A stretch of 64,000 nucleotides of DNA from Cryobacterium cryoconiti (GCF_004403065.1 NZ_SOHA01000005.1:416352-480351); one strand, 5' to 3'. Counted from the first letter of the stretch, positions 26,842 through 37,309 are shown. Translations and numbers: made by a program. The notes: generated by a model not told the origin, from the sequence alone.

Positions 26842-27548
26842 TGCCCCATCCCGAGGCCGCCGTCAACGGGGATGACCGCACCTGAGATGTAGGCGGCATC
26901 GTCACCGGCCAGCCAGGTGACCACTCGTGCCACCTCACCAGGCGTCGCGAAACGCCCGGCCGGGATGTTGCGCTTGTAGTCGGCCTGCTGCGTCTCGGAC
27001 AGCTTCGCGGTCATATCCGTTTCGATGAACCCGGGCGCGACGACATTGGCCGTGATCCCCCGGGCACCGAGTTCGCGGGTCACGGAGCGGGCAAGGCCGA
27101 CCAGTCCGCTCTTGGAGGCGGAGTAGTTGACCTGACCGGCGGACCCATAGAGCCCGACCACGCTGGAAATCAGCACGATGCGCCCGAACCGGGCTTTCAA
27201 CATCGCCTTGGACGCGCGCTTGACGACGCGGAACGCGCCGCTCAGGTTGGTGTCGACGACCGAGGTGAAATCATCGTCGCTCATGCGCATCAGCAGCATG
27301 TCACGGGTGATGCCCGCGTTCGCGACGACGACCTCGACCGGGCCGAGGGCAGCCTCGATCTCCGTGAACGCCGCGTCGATCGACGCGGCGTCGGTCACGT
27401 CGGCGCGCACGGTCAGGCTGCCGTCCGGACCTGCACCGGACCGGGCCGTGACTGCGACCCGGTGCCCCTGCCTGATGAACTCCTCAGCGATCGAGAATCC
27501 GATGCCGCGGTTGCCCCCGGTGACAAGGACGGTTCTGCCAGTCGTCAT
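26838..27548 (-). CDS. fabG: 3-oxoacyl-ACP reductase, SDR family
   Basis: A 236-aa short-chain dehydrogenase with TGGNRGIG (10-17, NADPH binding), NAGIT near 90, catalytic Ser in ISSVVG and Tyr-Lys in YSASK. The C-terminal RFATPGEVARVVTWLAGDDAAYISGAVIPVDGG matches FabG. It reduces 3-ketoacyl-ACP in fatty-acid synthesis in the cytoplasm. No other fab genes are adjacent, as is usual for the MabA/FabG pair split in actinobacteria. Another SDR function cannot be wholly excluded. The start ATG is at 27548; the gene is convergent with serB. Confidence 0.92.
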   Translation of the reverse strand: MTTGRTVLVTGGNRGIGFSIAEEFIRQGHRVAVTARSGAGPDGSLTVRADVTDAASIDAAFTEIEAALGPVEVVVANAGITRDMLLMRMSDDDFTSVVDTNLSGAFRVVKRASKAMLKARFGRIVLISSVVGLYGSAGQVNYSASKSGLVGLARSVTRELGARGITANVVAPGFIETDMTAKLSETQQADYKRNIPAGRFATPGEVARVVTWLAGDDAAYISGAVIPVDGGLGMGH

Positions 27549-27677
27549 GCTGGGTCCAATCTCTTTTTCTCAGCGAACGAACACCGTACGCACGTATATT
27601 CCAGTTTAGGCCGTCTGCGTTTGACCCTGACGAGACGTAGAATTCAGAGGGAAAAAGTTCCCCGATTGACCGAATCG

Positions 27678-27971
27678 ATGACCCCCATGAAACAGCAGTC
27701 GATCACCTCTTTGCCACCCTCGCCCGAGGTTGAGCGCCATGCCCGCATGGTTAAGTACCTGATCGCCATGGGAATCCGGATGGTTTGCATAGTGCTGATG
27801 CTCTTCGTGCAGGGCTGGTGGCTTCTCGTCTGCGCCATCGGTGCGATCGCCCTTCCCTATTTCGCCGTTGTCTTCGCGAATGTGCAGGGCGGCGCGGCCG
27901 CCTCCACGGTCATCCGTCCGGGTGCGGTGCAGGTGTACCGCCGGCCGAACCACACTGAGAGCGGCACGTGA
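27678..27971 (+). CDS. DUF3099 domain-containing membrane protein
   Basis: A 97-aa protein with two membrane helices (about 25-41 and 45-66), GMIRMVCIVLMLF-type and WWLLVCAIGAIALPYFAVVFAN, and a short basic tail. DUF3099 is an actinobacterial family of unknown function. The start is uncertain: ATG 27678, ATG 27687 and TTG 27666 share the frame, and the AGAGGG at about 27645 fits none well. It overlaps the next gene by 4 nt (GTGA) and with it and the SURF1 gene forms a three-gene operon, which suggests a link to cytochrome oxidase assembly. Confidence 0.8.
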   Translation: MTPMKQQSITSLPPSPEVERHARMVKYLIAMGIRMVCIVLMLFVQGWWLLVCAIGAIALPYFAVVFANVQGGAAASTVIRPGAVQVYRRPNHTESGT

Positions 27972-28201
27972 TCGGCCTGGGCGCCGAGCTCGAAACGACC
28001 AACTGCTCTCGCGCCGGCTGCCGCGAGAGCGCCGGCTGGCGGTTGGACTGGCGCAATCCGCGCATCCACTCGGCCGACCGGGTGAAGACCTGGCTGGCCT
28101 GTGACGAACACGTCGACTTCCTGCGCGACTTCCTCACCACCCGGGATTTCCCGCTCACCGTGACGGCGCTTCGTGCGACCTCGGAAACGGGGTCGGCGTG
28201 A
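27968..28201 (+). CDS. Conserved small actinobacterial Cys-rich protein
   Basis: A 77-aa protein with Cys at residues 13, 18 and 45 (CSRAGC ... WLACDEH), where C-x4-C plus C-D-E-H suggest a zinc site. Proteins of this kind are widely conserved in actinobacteria next to SURF1 and DUF3099 genes, and are sometimes mislabelled as acetone carboxylase in databases (from memory). The GTG start overlaps the DUF3099 stop and its own stop overlaps the next start, so all three are coupled. Function unknown; possible metal delivery role is speculation. Confidence 0.8.
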   Translation: MIGLGAELETTNCSRAGCRESAGWRLDWRNPRIHSADRVKTWLACDEHVDFLRDFLTTRDFPLTVTALRATSETGSA

Positions 28202-29037
28202 TGGGCTGGAAATTCGCCTTCAGCCGGCGCTGGGCGGGCTACCTCGCGCTGACGATCCTCTTCGCTGCCGTGTGTTCCGGCCTCGGACTCTGGCAGCTCT
28301 CACGGCGCGCTGAGGCGCTCACGGAAATGAACAAGGTCGAGACCAATTACGCCGCCGACCCGATTCCCCTGGCAGACGCGCTGACCGGCCTTGAGTCCTT
28401 CTCCGAGTCCCAGAAGTGGCAGCCCGTCGTCATGACCGGAACCTACCTGCGAGACGACGAGTTGATCGTGCGCAACCGACCACTGCAGATCAACCCGGGT
28501 TTCGAGGTGCTCACTCCCCTGCTGCTCAACGACGGTTCGGTGTTCATCGTCAATCGGGGCTGGCTGCCCACCGGTGAGACGGCGGACGCCCCGACCTCGG
28601 TGCCGGTCGCACCATCCGGGGAAGTCACCGTCGTCGCCCGGCTCAAAGCGGGCGAGCCGCTCCTTGCCGGGCGTTCCGCCACCGGCAACCAGATCGCCAC
28701 CATCAACCTGGAGGACGTTGCCGGCCGACTGGACCTCCCGACCTACACGGGCGCCTACGGCCTGATGGCGAGCGAGGACCCAGCCCCGGACGAACGGCCC
28801 GTCGCCGTCACCCGGCCGGTCAAGGACGAGGGCCCCCACCTGTCGTACGCCTTCCAATGGTTCGTGTTCGCCGTGATGGGATTCGTCGGCCTGGGCTGGG
28901 CGATGAGACAGGAATACCGCACCGTGAACTTCGACGATCCGGGTGAGCGCATCCGCTCCGCGGAGCGGGCTCGGCGCCAGGCGGCCAAGCCGCGCAGCGA
29001 CTCGGAGATCGAAGACGCCCTCATCGACAGTCGCTGA
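28198..29037 (+). CDS. SURF1-family cytochrome oxidase assembly protein
   Basis: A 279-aa protein with two membrane helices (about 14-31 and 220-240) and a large outer loop; SURF1 signatures are GLWQLSRRAEAL at the end of helix 1, FEVLTPLLLNDGSVFIVNRGWLP and SYAFQWFVFAVMGFVG. It aids insertion of heme a into cytochrome c oxidase. Start could be GTG 28198 (GTGATG, 4-nt overlap) or ATG 28201. The C-terminal 35 residues are charged and cytoplasmic. The heme A genes ctaA and ctaB are 8-9 kb downstream. A strong terminator follows at 29067-29100. Confidence 0.93.
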   Translation: MMGWKFAFSRRWAGYLALTILFAAVCSGLGLWQLSRRAEALTEMNKVETNYAADPIPLADALTGLESFSESQKWQPVVMTGTYLRDDELIVRNRPLQINPGFEVLTPLLLNDGSVFIVNRGWLPTGETADAPTSVPVAPSGEVTVVARLKAGEPLLAGRSATGNQIATINLEDVAGRLDLPTYTGAYGLMASEDPAPDERPVAVTRPVKDEGPHLSYAFQWFVFAVMGFVGLGWAMRQEYRTVNFDDPGERIRSAERARRQAAKPRSDSEIEDALIDSR

Positions 29038-29066
29038 TCGAGAACCGGTGAACGCCGGGAGACATA

Positions 29067-29100
29067 CGAACGCCCGGGCCTGCTGGCCCGGGCGTTCGTG
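29067..29100 (+). terminator. Terminator after the SURF1 gene
   Basis: A perfect 15-bp stem, ACGAACGCCCGGGCC / GGCCCGGGCGTTCGT, with a TGCT loop, 29 nt after the SURF1 stop and before the convergent ABC-F stop. No long U-tract; GTGTG follows. Confidence 0.88.
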
Positions 29101-29114
29101 TGTGCTGAGGACGA

Positions 29115-30713
<1,599 letters not shown>

Positions 30714-30773
30714 AGCAATAGTCCGATCAGGGGAGTCGTAGAATTTTTTCGGCCGAAGCAGGCCAACTCTCCA

Positions 30774-31439
30774 CTATATTTGATCGCTTGCGCCTCCGCG
30801 TGCGCCGACCGGCGAAAGCGCCCCCTGAAGGGACTTCCCGAGCCAGTCCCGATAGGCCGCAACGGACCAGCCCAGGTCGAGCACCAGCGAACGATACGTC
30901 TGCGGATGCCCAAGCGCCCACACGGTGGCGGCCGCCTCGTGATCACTCAGGCCCCCGCGCAGACTGTGGCGGGCACGCAGGAGAGATGCCACCTCGCCGT
31001 ACTGGAGTAGGCGCTGGGTGGAGCGCCGGGTCTCCAGCTCCGCGATGGCCGCGTCCACACCGGCCGCCTGGGCAATCACCCGGTGCACCCCGGAGGTGCG
31101 TTCGTTCTGCTCGGCGATCCAGTCGGCCAGGATTCGGAGGATCTCCGGGGCGGAACCGGCCCCGGCGATCCGCGCACGGAGCGGCGTCGGGTCGGTCTCG
31201 CCGCCCTCCGGTGGCACGGACGCGACGTCGAGCGCGGCCGACAAGAGCGCTGCTTTTCCGCCGACCGAGTTGTAGACCGTCTGCACGGCCACGCCGGCTT
31301 CCGCCGCGATGGCAACGATGGTCGTGGGAATGTAGCCCCGTTTCAGCATCAGATCCAGCGCCGCGCGCACGACCACGGTTCGGGTCGCCAGGGACTGGGC
31401 ATCGCGGCGTGATCTCGCGCTCATCAGGACTTCAACCAT
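30774..31439 (-). CDS. TetR-family transcriptional regulator
   Basis: A 221-aa regulator with an N-terminal TetR helix-turn-helix at about 15-60 (RAALDLMLKRGYIPTTIVAIAAEAGVAVQTVYNSV) and a helical C-terminal ligand domain with no recognisable ligand class. The ATG at 31439 or 31424 may start it. An inverted repeat upstream at 31450-31474 is a likely autoregulatory operator. The nearest downstream gene on the same strand is the ABC-F gene (60-nt gap); TetR-ABC-F pairs can be drug-responsive, but the target is unproven. Confidence 0.9.
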   Translation of the reverse strand: MVEVLMSARSRRDAQSLATRTVVVRAALDLMLKRGYIPTTIVAIAAEAGVAVQTVYNSVGGKAALLSAALDVASVPPEGGETDPTPLRARIAGAGSAPEILRILADWIAEQNERTSGVHRVIAQAAGVDAAIAELETRRSTQRLLQYGEVASLLRARHSLRGGLSDHEAAATVWALGHPQTYRSLVLDLGWSVAAYRDWLGKSLQGALSPVGARGGASDQI

Positions 31440-31449
31440 TCGCTTAGAG

Positions 31450-31474
31450 TAGCGTTCCAGCGACTGTAATGCTA
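31450..31474. promoter_or_regulatory. Likely TetR operator
   Basis: Half-sites TAGCGTT (31450-31456) and AATGCTA (31468-31474) form an inverted repeat matching 6 of 7 bases with an 11-nt spacer, 11 nt before the TetR start. TetR-family repressors usually bind such repeats in their own promoters. It could also control the divergent small gene at 31591. Confidence 0.45.
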
Positions 31475-31590
31475 TTCCAAACCTGCAATCGGCCTCCCAC
31501 CGCCCTCGTACCGTCTAGCGGTGAGCAGGGCTGAGGCCTACCGTCGTCACCAGTCGCAGCAGTCGCTGCGCGAATCTGAGGAGGGCGTCG

Positions 31591-31824
31591 ATGGACAACG
31601 ATTCAACCACACCACCCCCACCCGGCGGGCGTGGGGCTCCCCCGGACCAGCCGGCCGACGACCGAGAATCGGACACACCGGTCGGCGACAGGTTCGAGGA
31701 GGGAGAGACCGAGGTTGGGCCGCACCCGTCCCTGATCAACCTGGAGAACTGGGAAGAGTCCGACCTGGCCTCGGCCGCCGGCCCGGATGACACGAGTGCG
31801 GTGGACCCCCGAGCGGCGGAGTGA
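31591..31824 (+). CDS. Small acidic proline-rich hypothetical protein
   Basis: A 77-aa, strongly acidic, disordered-looking protein. It opens with TTPPPPGGRGAPP, continues with D/E-rich segments and ends DTSAVDPRAAE, with one short WEESDLASAAG helix. GAGGAGGG lies 6 nt before the ATG at 31591, which strongly supports translation. No domain is recognised. It is divergent from the TetR gene and followed by a terminator at 31852, so it is a one-gene transcript that may share the TetR operator. Function unknown. Confidence 0.7.
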   Translation: MDNDSTTPPPPGGRGAPPDQPADDRESDTPVGDRFEEGETEVGPHPSLINLENWEESDLASAAGPDDTSAVDPRAAE

Positions 31825-31851
31825 CCGGAGCCACTCCGTTTGGAAAGAACG

Positions 31852-31885
31852 AACGGGGCACCGACCAGATGGCCGATGCCCCGTT
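31852..31885. terminator. Hairpin terminator between small acidic gene and suf operon
   Basis: Stem AACGGGGCA (31852-31860) / TGCCCCGTT (31877-31885) with inner partial pairing (CCGACC/GGCCG) and TTTACATT following on the + strand. It lies between convergent stops at 31824 and 31906. Confidence 0.8.
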
Positions 31886-31905
31886 TACATTCGTGAATCG
31901 GTGGA

Positions 31906-32235
31906 TCAGATCGAAAAGCCGAGGGCCCGCATCATGTCGCGACCGTCGTCGGTGATCTTTTCGGGACCCCACGGCGGCATCCAGACCCAGTTGATGCGGA
32001 ACTGGTCGACGACGCCGTCCAGCGCCTCGGCGGTCTGCTCCTCGAGCACATCGGTCAGCGGGCAGCCGGCCGAGGTGAGGGTCATGTGAATGATCAGGGC
32101 GTCGTTCTCGTCGTCCCAACCCAGGTCGTAGATGAGCCCGAGATCGACGACGTTGATGCCGAGTTCCGGGTCCATGACGTCTTTGAGCGCCTCTTCGATT
32201 TCATCGAAACGCGCCGGAGTCAGCGTGGAGACCAT
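31906..32235 (-). CDS. sufT: SUF-associated Fe-S assembly factor (MIP18/DUF59 family)
   Basis: A 109-aa DUF59/MIP18 protein, last gene of the suf operon. The family cysteine lies in TSAGCPLTDVL (Cys58), with the DPELGINVVDLGLIYD block near 22-37. Members help load iron-sulfur clusters onto target enzymes. The gene starts 4 nt after the sufC stop, so it is co-transcribed. The SufT name follows family usage in actinobacteria and other bacteria; a PaaD-like role is the alternative but there are no paa genes here. Confidence 0.92.
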   Translation of the reverse strand: MVSTLTPARFDEIEEALKDVMDPELGINVVDLGLIYDLGWDDENDALIIHMTLTSAGCPLTDVLEEQTAEALDGVVDQFRINWVWMPPWGPEKITDDGRDMMRALGFSI

Positions 32236-32239
32236 GTAT

Positions 32240-33004
32240 TTAGCCTACGTTCGATTCCGTGAGAAAGCGATCGTAACCCTCGTCCTCGAGGCGGTCGGCG
32301 AGCTCGGGTCCACCCTGTTCGGCGATGCGACCGTCGACGAACACGTGCACGAAGTCCGGCTTGATGTACCGCAGAATGCGGGTGTAGTGCGTGATCAGGA
32401 GCAGACCCAGGCCGGTGTTCTCCTTGGCCCGGTTCACACCCTCCGCCACGATCTTGAGCGCGTCGACGTCGAGTCCGGAGTCGGTCTCGTCGAGCACCGC
32501 GAACTTCGGCTTGAGCAGTTCGAGCTGCAGAATCTCGTTGCGCTTCTTCTCGCCGCCGGAGAAGCCCTCATTCACGTTGCGTTCGGCGAAGCTCTTGTCC
32601 ATCCGGAGCTGCTTCATCGACTCGCGCACGTCTTTGATCCAGGTGCGGATGGGTGGAGCCGTGCCGTCGATCGCGGTCTTGGCGGTGCGCAGGAAGTTCG
32701 TCACGGTCACGCCGGGGATCTCGACCGGGTACTGCATGGCCAGGAAGAGGCCGGCGCGGGCACGCTGGTCGACGGTCATGGTGGTGACCTCTTCGCCGTC
32801 GAGCAGAATCGATCCGCTGTCGACGGTGTACTTGGGGTGACCGGCGATCGTATAGGCGAGGGTGGACTTGCCGGACCCGTTCGGGCCCATGATGGCGTGG
32901 ATCTCACCCTCGTTGATGGTCAGGTTCACCCCGTGCAGGATCTGCTTGGTGCCCTGGTCGGTCTCGACGCTGACGTGCAGGTCTTTGATCTCAAGAACTG
33001 ACAT
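32240..33004 (-). CDS. sufC: Fe-S cluster assembly ATPase SufC
   Basis: A 254-aa ABC ATPase with Walker A GPNGSGKST, signature FSGGEKKRNEILQ (typical SufC, not a transporter), Walker B FAVLDETDSGLD and His in LLITHYTRIL. It powers the SufBCD scaffold in the cytoplasm. The ATG at 33004 starts the conserved MSVLEIKDLHV; a longer frame to 33046 would read through the leader. The gap to the Rieske gene upstream is 81 nt. Belongs to the sufB-sufD-Rieske-sufC-sufT operon. Confidence 0.97.
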   Translation of the reverse strand: MSVLEIKDLHVSVETDQGTKQILHGVNLTINEGEIHAIMGPNGSGKSTLAYTIAGHPKYTVDSGSILLDGEEVTTMTVDQRARAGLFLAMQYPVEIPGVTVTNFLRTAKTAIDGTAPPIRTWIKDVRESMKQLRMDKSFAERNVNEGFSGGEKKRNEILQLELLKPKFAVLDETDSGLDVDALKIVAEGVNRAKENTGLGLLLITHYTRILRYIKPDFVHVFVDGRIAEQGGPELADRLEDEGYDRFLTESNVG

Positions 33005-33085
33005 GAATTCGATTTCTCTTTCGTTCTCCGGCGCGCACGCCGGCAAGTTGGGTGGCCGATAGGCCGGATCTGGAGGTGGTCGGCG

Positions 33086-33412
33086 TCAGACGGCCACGGT
33101 GACGGACGGGTCGATGTAAACGTCGCCGTCGACCAGGTCGACCTTGTAGACGGGAACCGGCTCGTAGGCCGGAAGGTTGAGCGGCTTACCGGTCTTCAGC
33201 GAGAATTTGGATCCGTGAGCCCAGCATTCGACGGTGTCGTCTTCGACGAACCCCTCGGACAGCGAGATGTCTCCATGCGTGCACGTGTCACCGATGGCGA
33301 ACACGTCGCCGGCCGAATCACGGACGACAACGATGGGCACACCATCGATCTCGACCTTGACCGCCTCATTGACGCCGAGTTCGTCGAAACCGCAGATCTT
33401 GGTGGATGCCAT
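33086..33412 (-). CDS. Rieske-type [2Fe-2S] ferredoxin in the suf operon
   Basis: A 108-aa Rieske protein. Cluster ligands are Cys44/His46 (CTHG) and Cys63/His66 (CWAHG), separated by 16 residues. There is no membrane anchor, so it is a soluble ferredoxin like the bacterial dioxygenase type. It starts 1 nt after the sufD stop, thus translationally coupled. Such ferredoxins occur in actinobacterial suf operons and may supply electrons for cluster assembly; this role is inferred from position. No oxygenase gene lies nearby. Confidence 0.93.
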   Translation of the reverse strand: MASTKICGFDELGVNEAVKVEIDGVPIVVVRDSAGDVFAIGDTCTHGDISLSEGFVEDDTVECWAHGSKFSLKTGKPLNLPAYEPVPVYKVDLVDGDVYIDPSVTVAV

Positions 33413-33413
33413 G

Positions 33414-34646
33414 TTAGTTGTCCTCTGTTGCGGTCAGTTCTGCTTCGACGGCCGCCTGGAGGCGCTCTTCGAGCAGGGGGGATCCGATCTGCTGCACGAT
33501 CTCGCTGAGGAAGCCGCGCACGACCAGGCGGCGGGCCTCGTCCTCGGTGATACCGCGGGACTGCAGGTAGAACAGCTGTTCGTCGTCGAAGCGCCCGGTC
33601 GCGCTCGCGTGCCCGGCCCCGGTGATGTCGCCGGTCTCGATCTCGAGGTTCGGGATCGAGTCGGCGCGGGTGCCTTCGGTGAGCACCAGATTGCGGTTCT
33701 GTTCGTAGCTGTCGGTACCGGCCGCTTCCCGACCGATCAGCACATCGCCGATCCAGACGGTACGGGCGCCCTGGCCCTGCAGTGCGCCCTTGTAGGTGAC
33801 CCGGCTGCGCGTGTTCGGCGCGACGTGATTGACGAAGACCTGCTGCTCGAGGTGCTGGCCCGCGTCGGCGAAGTACAGGCCGAGAAGCTCGGTGTCCGAG
33901 CCGATCCCGGTCAGCTGCACCGAAGGATTGACCCGCACGATGCTTCCGCCGAGGGTCACGACGACATGCTTGAGGCGCGCGTCGCGGCCGATGGTCGCGA
34001 AATGGTTCGTCAGATGCACGGCTGAATCACCCCATTCCTGCAGGCTCACCACCGTCAGGTTCGCGGATTCGCCGAGGATGATCTCAACGTTCTCGGTCAG
34101 TCGAGCCTCACCGGTGTTCTCCAGGATCAGGATGGCCCGGCTGAACGGCTTCGCCTCGATGATGGTGTGCGCGCCACGGGCACCGGAACCCAAAGCAGCA
34201 CGAGTCACCGTGGCTTCTTTGGCGTCCTCGCCGCTGATCGTGATCGAGAGCGCCTGCTCGAAGCTCGACCAGGCATTCGCCGACGCACGTTCTTCGGGAG
34301 CACCGGCGGAACCGATGCGGGAATCGCTGCGGTCGACCCAGTCGACCCGCACACCGGCGACGTCGGTGTGGTCGATCGGGTAGACGGATCCGTCGAGCGG
34401 GCCGGAGGTCAGGTCGGCGAACTTCTTCACCGGCGAGAGCTTCCAGACCGCTTCGCGACCCGTGACCGCAGCGAAGTCGGCCACGTTCACGCTCTTGAAG
34501 CGATCGGAACGGGTCTGCACCGGCACGTAGCCGAAACGGCCGTCCGAGTGCTCCTTGATGCCATGCTGTTCGGCAGTGGGCAGCGCTTCACTGGCTGTCA
34601 CCGCGGTGGTTGGAGTGGAATTGAGTTGTGCAGAGGCGGCGGACAT
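33414..34646 (-). CDS. sufD: Fe-S cluster assembly scaffold SufD
   Basis: A 410-aa SufD, beta-helix partner of SufB in the SufBC2D scaffold. The C-terminal GHASATGRFDDEQLFYLQSRGITEDEARRLVVRGFLSEIV carries the conserved His (GHASATG) and the SufC-binding end. N-terminal 80 residues are variable, as usual. It starts immediately at the sufB stop (0-nt gap) and ends 1 nt before the Rieske start, so translation is tightly coupled. Confidence 0.97.
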   Translation of the reverse strand: MSAASAQLNSTPTTAVTASEALPTAEQHGIKEHSDGRFGYVPVQTRSDRFKSVNVADFAAVTGREAVWKLSPVKKFADLTSGPLDGSVYPIDHTDVAGVRVDWVDRSDSRIGSAGAPEERASANAWSSFEQALSITISGEDAKEATVTRAALGSGARGAHTIIEAKPFSRAILILENTGEARLTENVEIILGESANLTVVSLQEWGDSAVHLTNHFATIGRDARLKHVVVTLGGSIVRVNPSVQLTGIGSDTELLGLYFADAGQHLEQQVFVNHVAPNTRSRVTYKGALQGQGARTVWIGDVLIGREAAGTDSYEQNRNLVLTEGTRADSIPNLEIETGDITGAGHASATGRFDDEQLFYLQSRGITEDEARRLVVRGFLSEIVQQIGSPLLEERLQAAVEAELTATEDN

Positions 34647-36065
34647 TTAGCCGACGGATCCTTCCATGCCCATTTCAATGAGCTTGTTGAGTTCGAGGGC
34701 GTACTCCATCGGGAGTTCCCGGGCAATGGGTTCGATGAAGCCGCGCACGATCATGGCCATCGCCTCGTCTTCGGGCATTCCGCGGCTCATCAGGTAGAAG
34801 AGCTGCTCCTCGCTGACCCGCGAGACCGTGGCCTCATGGCCCAGCTGGACATCGTCGACGCGGATGTCGATCGACGGATACGTGTCGGAACGCGACTTCG
34901 TATCCACCAGAAGGGCGTCGCAACGCACGGTGTTCGCGGAGTGGTGCGCCGTGGCGTCCACCCGCACCTCGCCGCGGTAACCGGATCGGCCACCGCCTCG
35001 GGCAATCGACTTCGAGACGATCGAGGACTGCGTGTACGGCGCCATGTGGATCATCTTCGCGCCGGCATCCTGATGCTGGCCGGGACCCGCGAAGGCCACC
35101 GACAGGGTCTCGCCCTTGGCGTGCTCGCCCATCAGGTAGATCGACGGGTACTTCATGGTGACCTTGGACCCGATGTTGCCGTCGATCCACTCCATCGTGG
35201 CGCCCTCGGCCGCCGTGGCCCGCTTCGTGACCAGGTTGTAGACGTTGTTCGACCAGTTCTGGATGGTTGTGTAGCGAACGCGGGCGTTCTTCTTCACGAT
35301 GATCTCGACCACAGCGGAGTGCAGCGAGTCGGACGAGTAGATCGGGGCGGTGCAACCCTCGATGTAGTGCACGTAACTACCCTCGTCGGCGATGATCAGG
35401 GTGCGCTCGAACTGCCCCATGTTCTCCGTGTTGATCCGGAAGTAGGCCTGCAGGGGGATCTCCACGTGCACGCCCGGCGGCACGTAGACGAACGACCCGC
35501 CCGACCAGACCGAGGTGTTCAGTGCGGCGAACTTGTTATCGCCGGACGGGATGACGCTGCCGAAGTACTCTTCGAAGAACTCCGGGTGCTCCTTCAGAGC
35601 AGTGTCGGTGTCCATGAAGATGACGCCCTGCGCGGCGAGTTCCTCGTTGATCTGGTGGTAGACCACCTCGGACTCGTACTGGGCGGCGACGCCTGACACG
35701 AGACGCTGGCGCTCAGCCTCCGGGATCCCCAGCTTCTCGTAGGTGCTCTTGATGTCGTCGGGCAGGTCTTCCCAGGTCTGGGCCTGCTTCTCCGTGGACC
35801 GCACGAAGTACTTGATGTTGTCGAAGTCGATGCCGGACAGGTCAGCGCCCCACGTCGGCATGGGCTTGCGCTCGAACAGTTCGAGGGCCTTGAGGCGACG
35901 CTGCAGCATCCACTCGGGCTCGCTCTTGAGGTTGGAGATGTCGGTCACCACCTCCGGCGAGATGCCGCGACGAGCGGATGCGCCGGCCGCATCGGAGTCG
36001 GACCAGCCGAACTCGTAGACACCGAGCCCCGCGAGTTCGGGGCGGTCAAGCAGGACGTCAGACAT
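34647..36065 (-). CDS. sufB: Fe-S cluster assembly scaffold SufB
   Basis: A 472-aa SufB, the length normal for the family. It has [22 protein letters not shown] and [14 protein letters not shown] (conserved Cys), then [22 protein letters not shown] and [26 protein letters not shown]. It builds clusters with SufC and SufD from sulfur given by a desulfurase. GAGG lies 7 nt before the ATG at 36065, which decides the start over the longer frame reaching 36149. It is the first gene of the operon and divergent from ctaA. No sufR/iscR, sufS or sufU gene is present in the window. Confidence 0.97.
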   Translation of the reverse strand: MSDVLLDRPELAGLGVYEFGWSDSDAAGASARRGISPEVVTDISNLKSEPEWMLQRRLKALELFERKPMPTWGADLSGIDFDNIKYFVRSTEKQAQTWEDLPDDIKSTYEKLGIPEAERQRLVSGVAAQYESEVVYHQINEELAAQGVIFMDTDTALKEHPEFFEEYFGSVIPSGDNKFAALNTSVWSGGSFVYVPPGVHVEIPLQAYFRINTENMGQFERTLIIADEGSYVHYIEGCTAPIYSSDSLHSAVVEIIVKKNARVRYTTIQNWSNNVYNLVTKRATAAEGATMEWIDGNIGSKVTMKYPSIYLMGEHAKGETLSVAFAGPGQHQDAGAKMIHMAPYTQSSIVSKSIARGGGRSGYRGEVRVDATAHHSANTVRCDALLVDTKSRSDTYPSIDIRVDDVQLGHEATVSRVSEEQLFYLMSRGMPEDEAMAMIVRGFIEPIARELPMEYALELNKLIEMGMEGSVG

Positions 36066-36330
36066 ATTTACCTCTTCTCCCATCCACGACAACCCGGATA
36101 TTAGTCCGGTCATTCCCGCACCGGCCTCCAGCGGAGACACGGTAAGCAAATGGGTTGTGTGGGCGGCTACGTTGCGTACCTAAGATGTTATGGACGACGT
36201 GGTCTTGCGCCGCGGTTATGTCAACCGTTGTGCTGCCGCCATGAAACACCTAATTCTACAGGCTAGCGACGTGATCGGTGGTGCGATCCGGCGTTTTCAC
36301 ATGTGGCCCATCGAAGAGGAAGCAGAACCG

Positions 36331-37272
36331 GTGAAGCGTATTTCGGAGTGGTTGCCGACCAGGATCGACAAGCGTGTGCGTGTGATCGCCTGGATCTACC
36401 TGGCCGCCCAGATTCTCCTGGTCGGCACGGGCGGACTGGTGCGCCTGACGAGTTCCGGGCTCGGCTGCCCCACCTGGCCCAAGTGCACGGCCGACTCGCT
36501 GATCAACACGCCCGAGATGGGGATCCACGGCTTCATCGAATTCGGCAACCGCCTGCTCGGCCTGGCACTGGGTCTGGTGGCCATTGCGGCGTTCCTCGCC
36601 GTGGTGCGCCTGCGCAAGGAACGACCGGACCTGTTCTGGATCGCCTTGCTGGCGGGACTGGGCATTCCCGCCCAGGCCGTCATCGGCGGGATCAGCGTTC
36701 TCGCCCAACTGAATCCGTACGTTGTCGGGTTCCATTTCGTGATCTCCGTGATCCTGGTCGTGCTCTGCACCGTCTTCGTGCACCGCGTCTACACCGGCCG
36801 GGTACAGCGCACCCTCGTGGTGCCGCGCTGGTACCGCGCCCTCGCCTACGCCACGAGCGCCGTCGTGTTCATCACGATCCTCGTCGGCATCCTCACCACC
36901 GGGTCGGGCCCGCACGCCGGGGACGCCGATGCGCCGCGCACCGGTCTGGACCCCGAGATCCTGCAGCATGTGCACAGCTGGCCCGCCTACCTCACCCTGG
37001 CCCTCACCCTGGTGCTCCTGGTCACGGCGTTTTCGCGCAACCTGCCCACCCAGGGCTGGGCGATGCTGCTGCTGCTCGTTGAGGCGCTGCAGGTCGGCGT
37101 CGGCCTGATCCAGTCCAACACGGGGCTACCGGCCGGACTGGTCGGCATCCACATGGTGCTGTCCTGCGTGCTCGTGGCCGTCATGACCGTGCTGGTCCTG
37201 AACCTCCACGCGCCGATCGCCGGCCGGGCCTCCCCGGCGTCGTCGACCGCGGATCTCGTCGGGCGACGGTAG
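36331..37272 (+). CDS. ctaA: Heme A synthase (COX15/CtaA)
   Basis: A 313-aa polytopic membrane protein with eight predicted helices. It carries the heme-ligand histidines in IHGFIEFGNR, VGFHFVISV, HVHSWPAYL and GIHMVLS, and the Cys pair GLGCPTWPKC in the first outer loop typical of the Bacillus/actinobacterial type. It oxidises the heme O methyl group to make heme A for cytochrome aa3. I chose GTG 36331 (AGAGGAAG 11 nt upstream, followed by KRISEWLPTRIDKRVR); ATG 36301 is possible. Divergent from sufB, convergent with ctaB. Confidence 0.93.
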   Translation: MKRISEWLPTRIDKRVRVIAWIYLAAQILLVGTGGLVRLTSSGLGCPTWPKCTADSLINTPEMGIHGFIEFGNRLLGLALGLVAIAAFLAVVRLRKERPDLFWIALLAGLGIPAQAVIGGISVLAQLNPYVVGFHFVISVILVVLCTVFVHRVYTGRVQRTLVVPRWYRALAYATSAVVFITILVGILTTGSGPHAGDADAPRTGLDPEILQHVHSWPAYLTLALTLVLLVTAFSRNLPTQGWAMLLLLVEALQVGVGLIQSNTGLPAGLVGIHMVLSCVLVAVMTVLVLNLHAPIAGRASPASSTADLVGRR

Positions 37273-37309
37273 TCCCGTCACGCCGGCAGGTCCGGACCGG
37301 CCGGCCGGC

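Noticed and set aside
33086..33412. Rieske protein as a dioxygenase component
   Set aside because: It is coupled to sufD and no oxygenase subunits are present.
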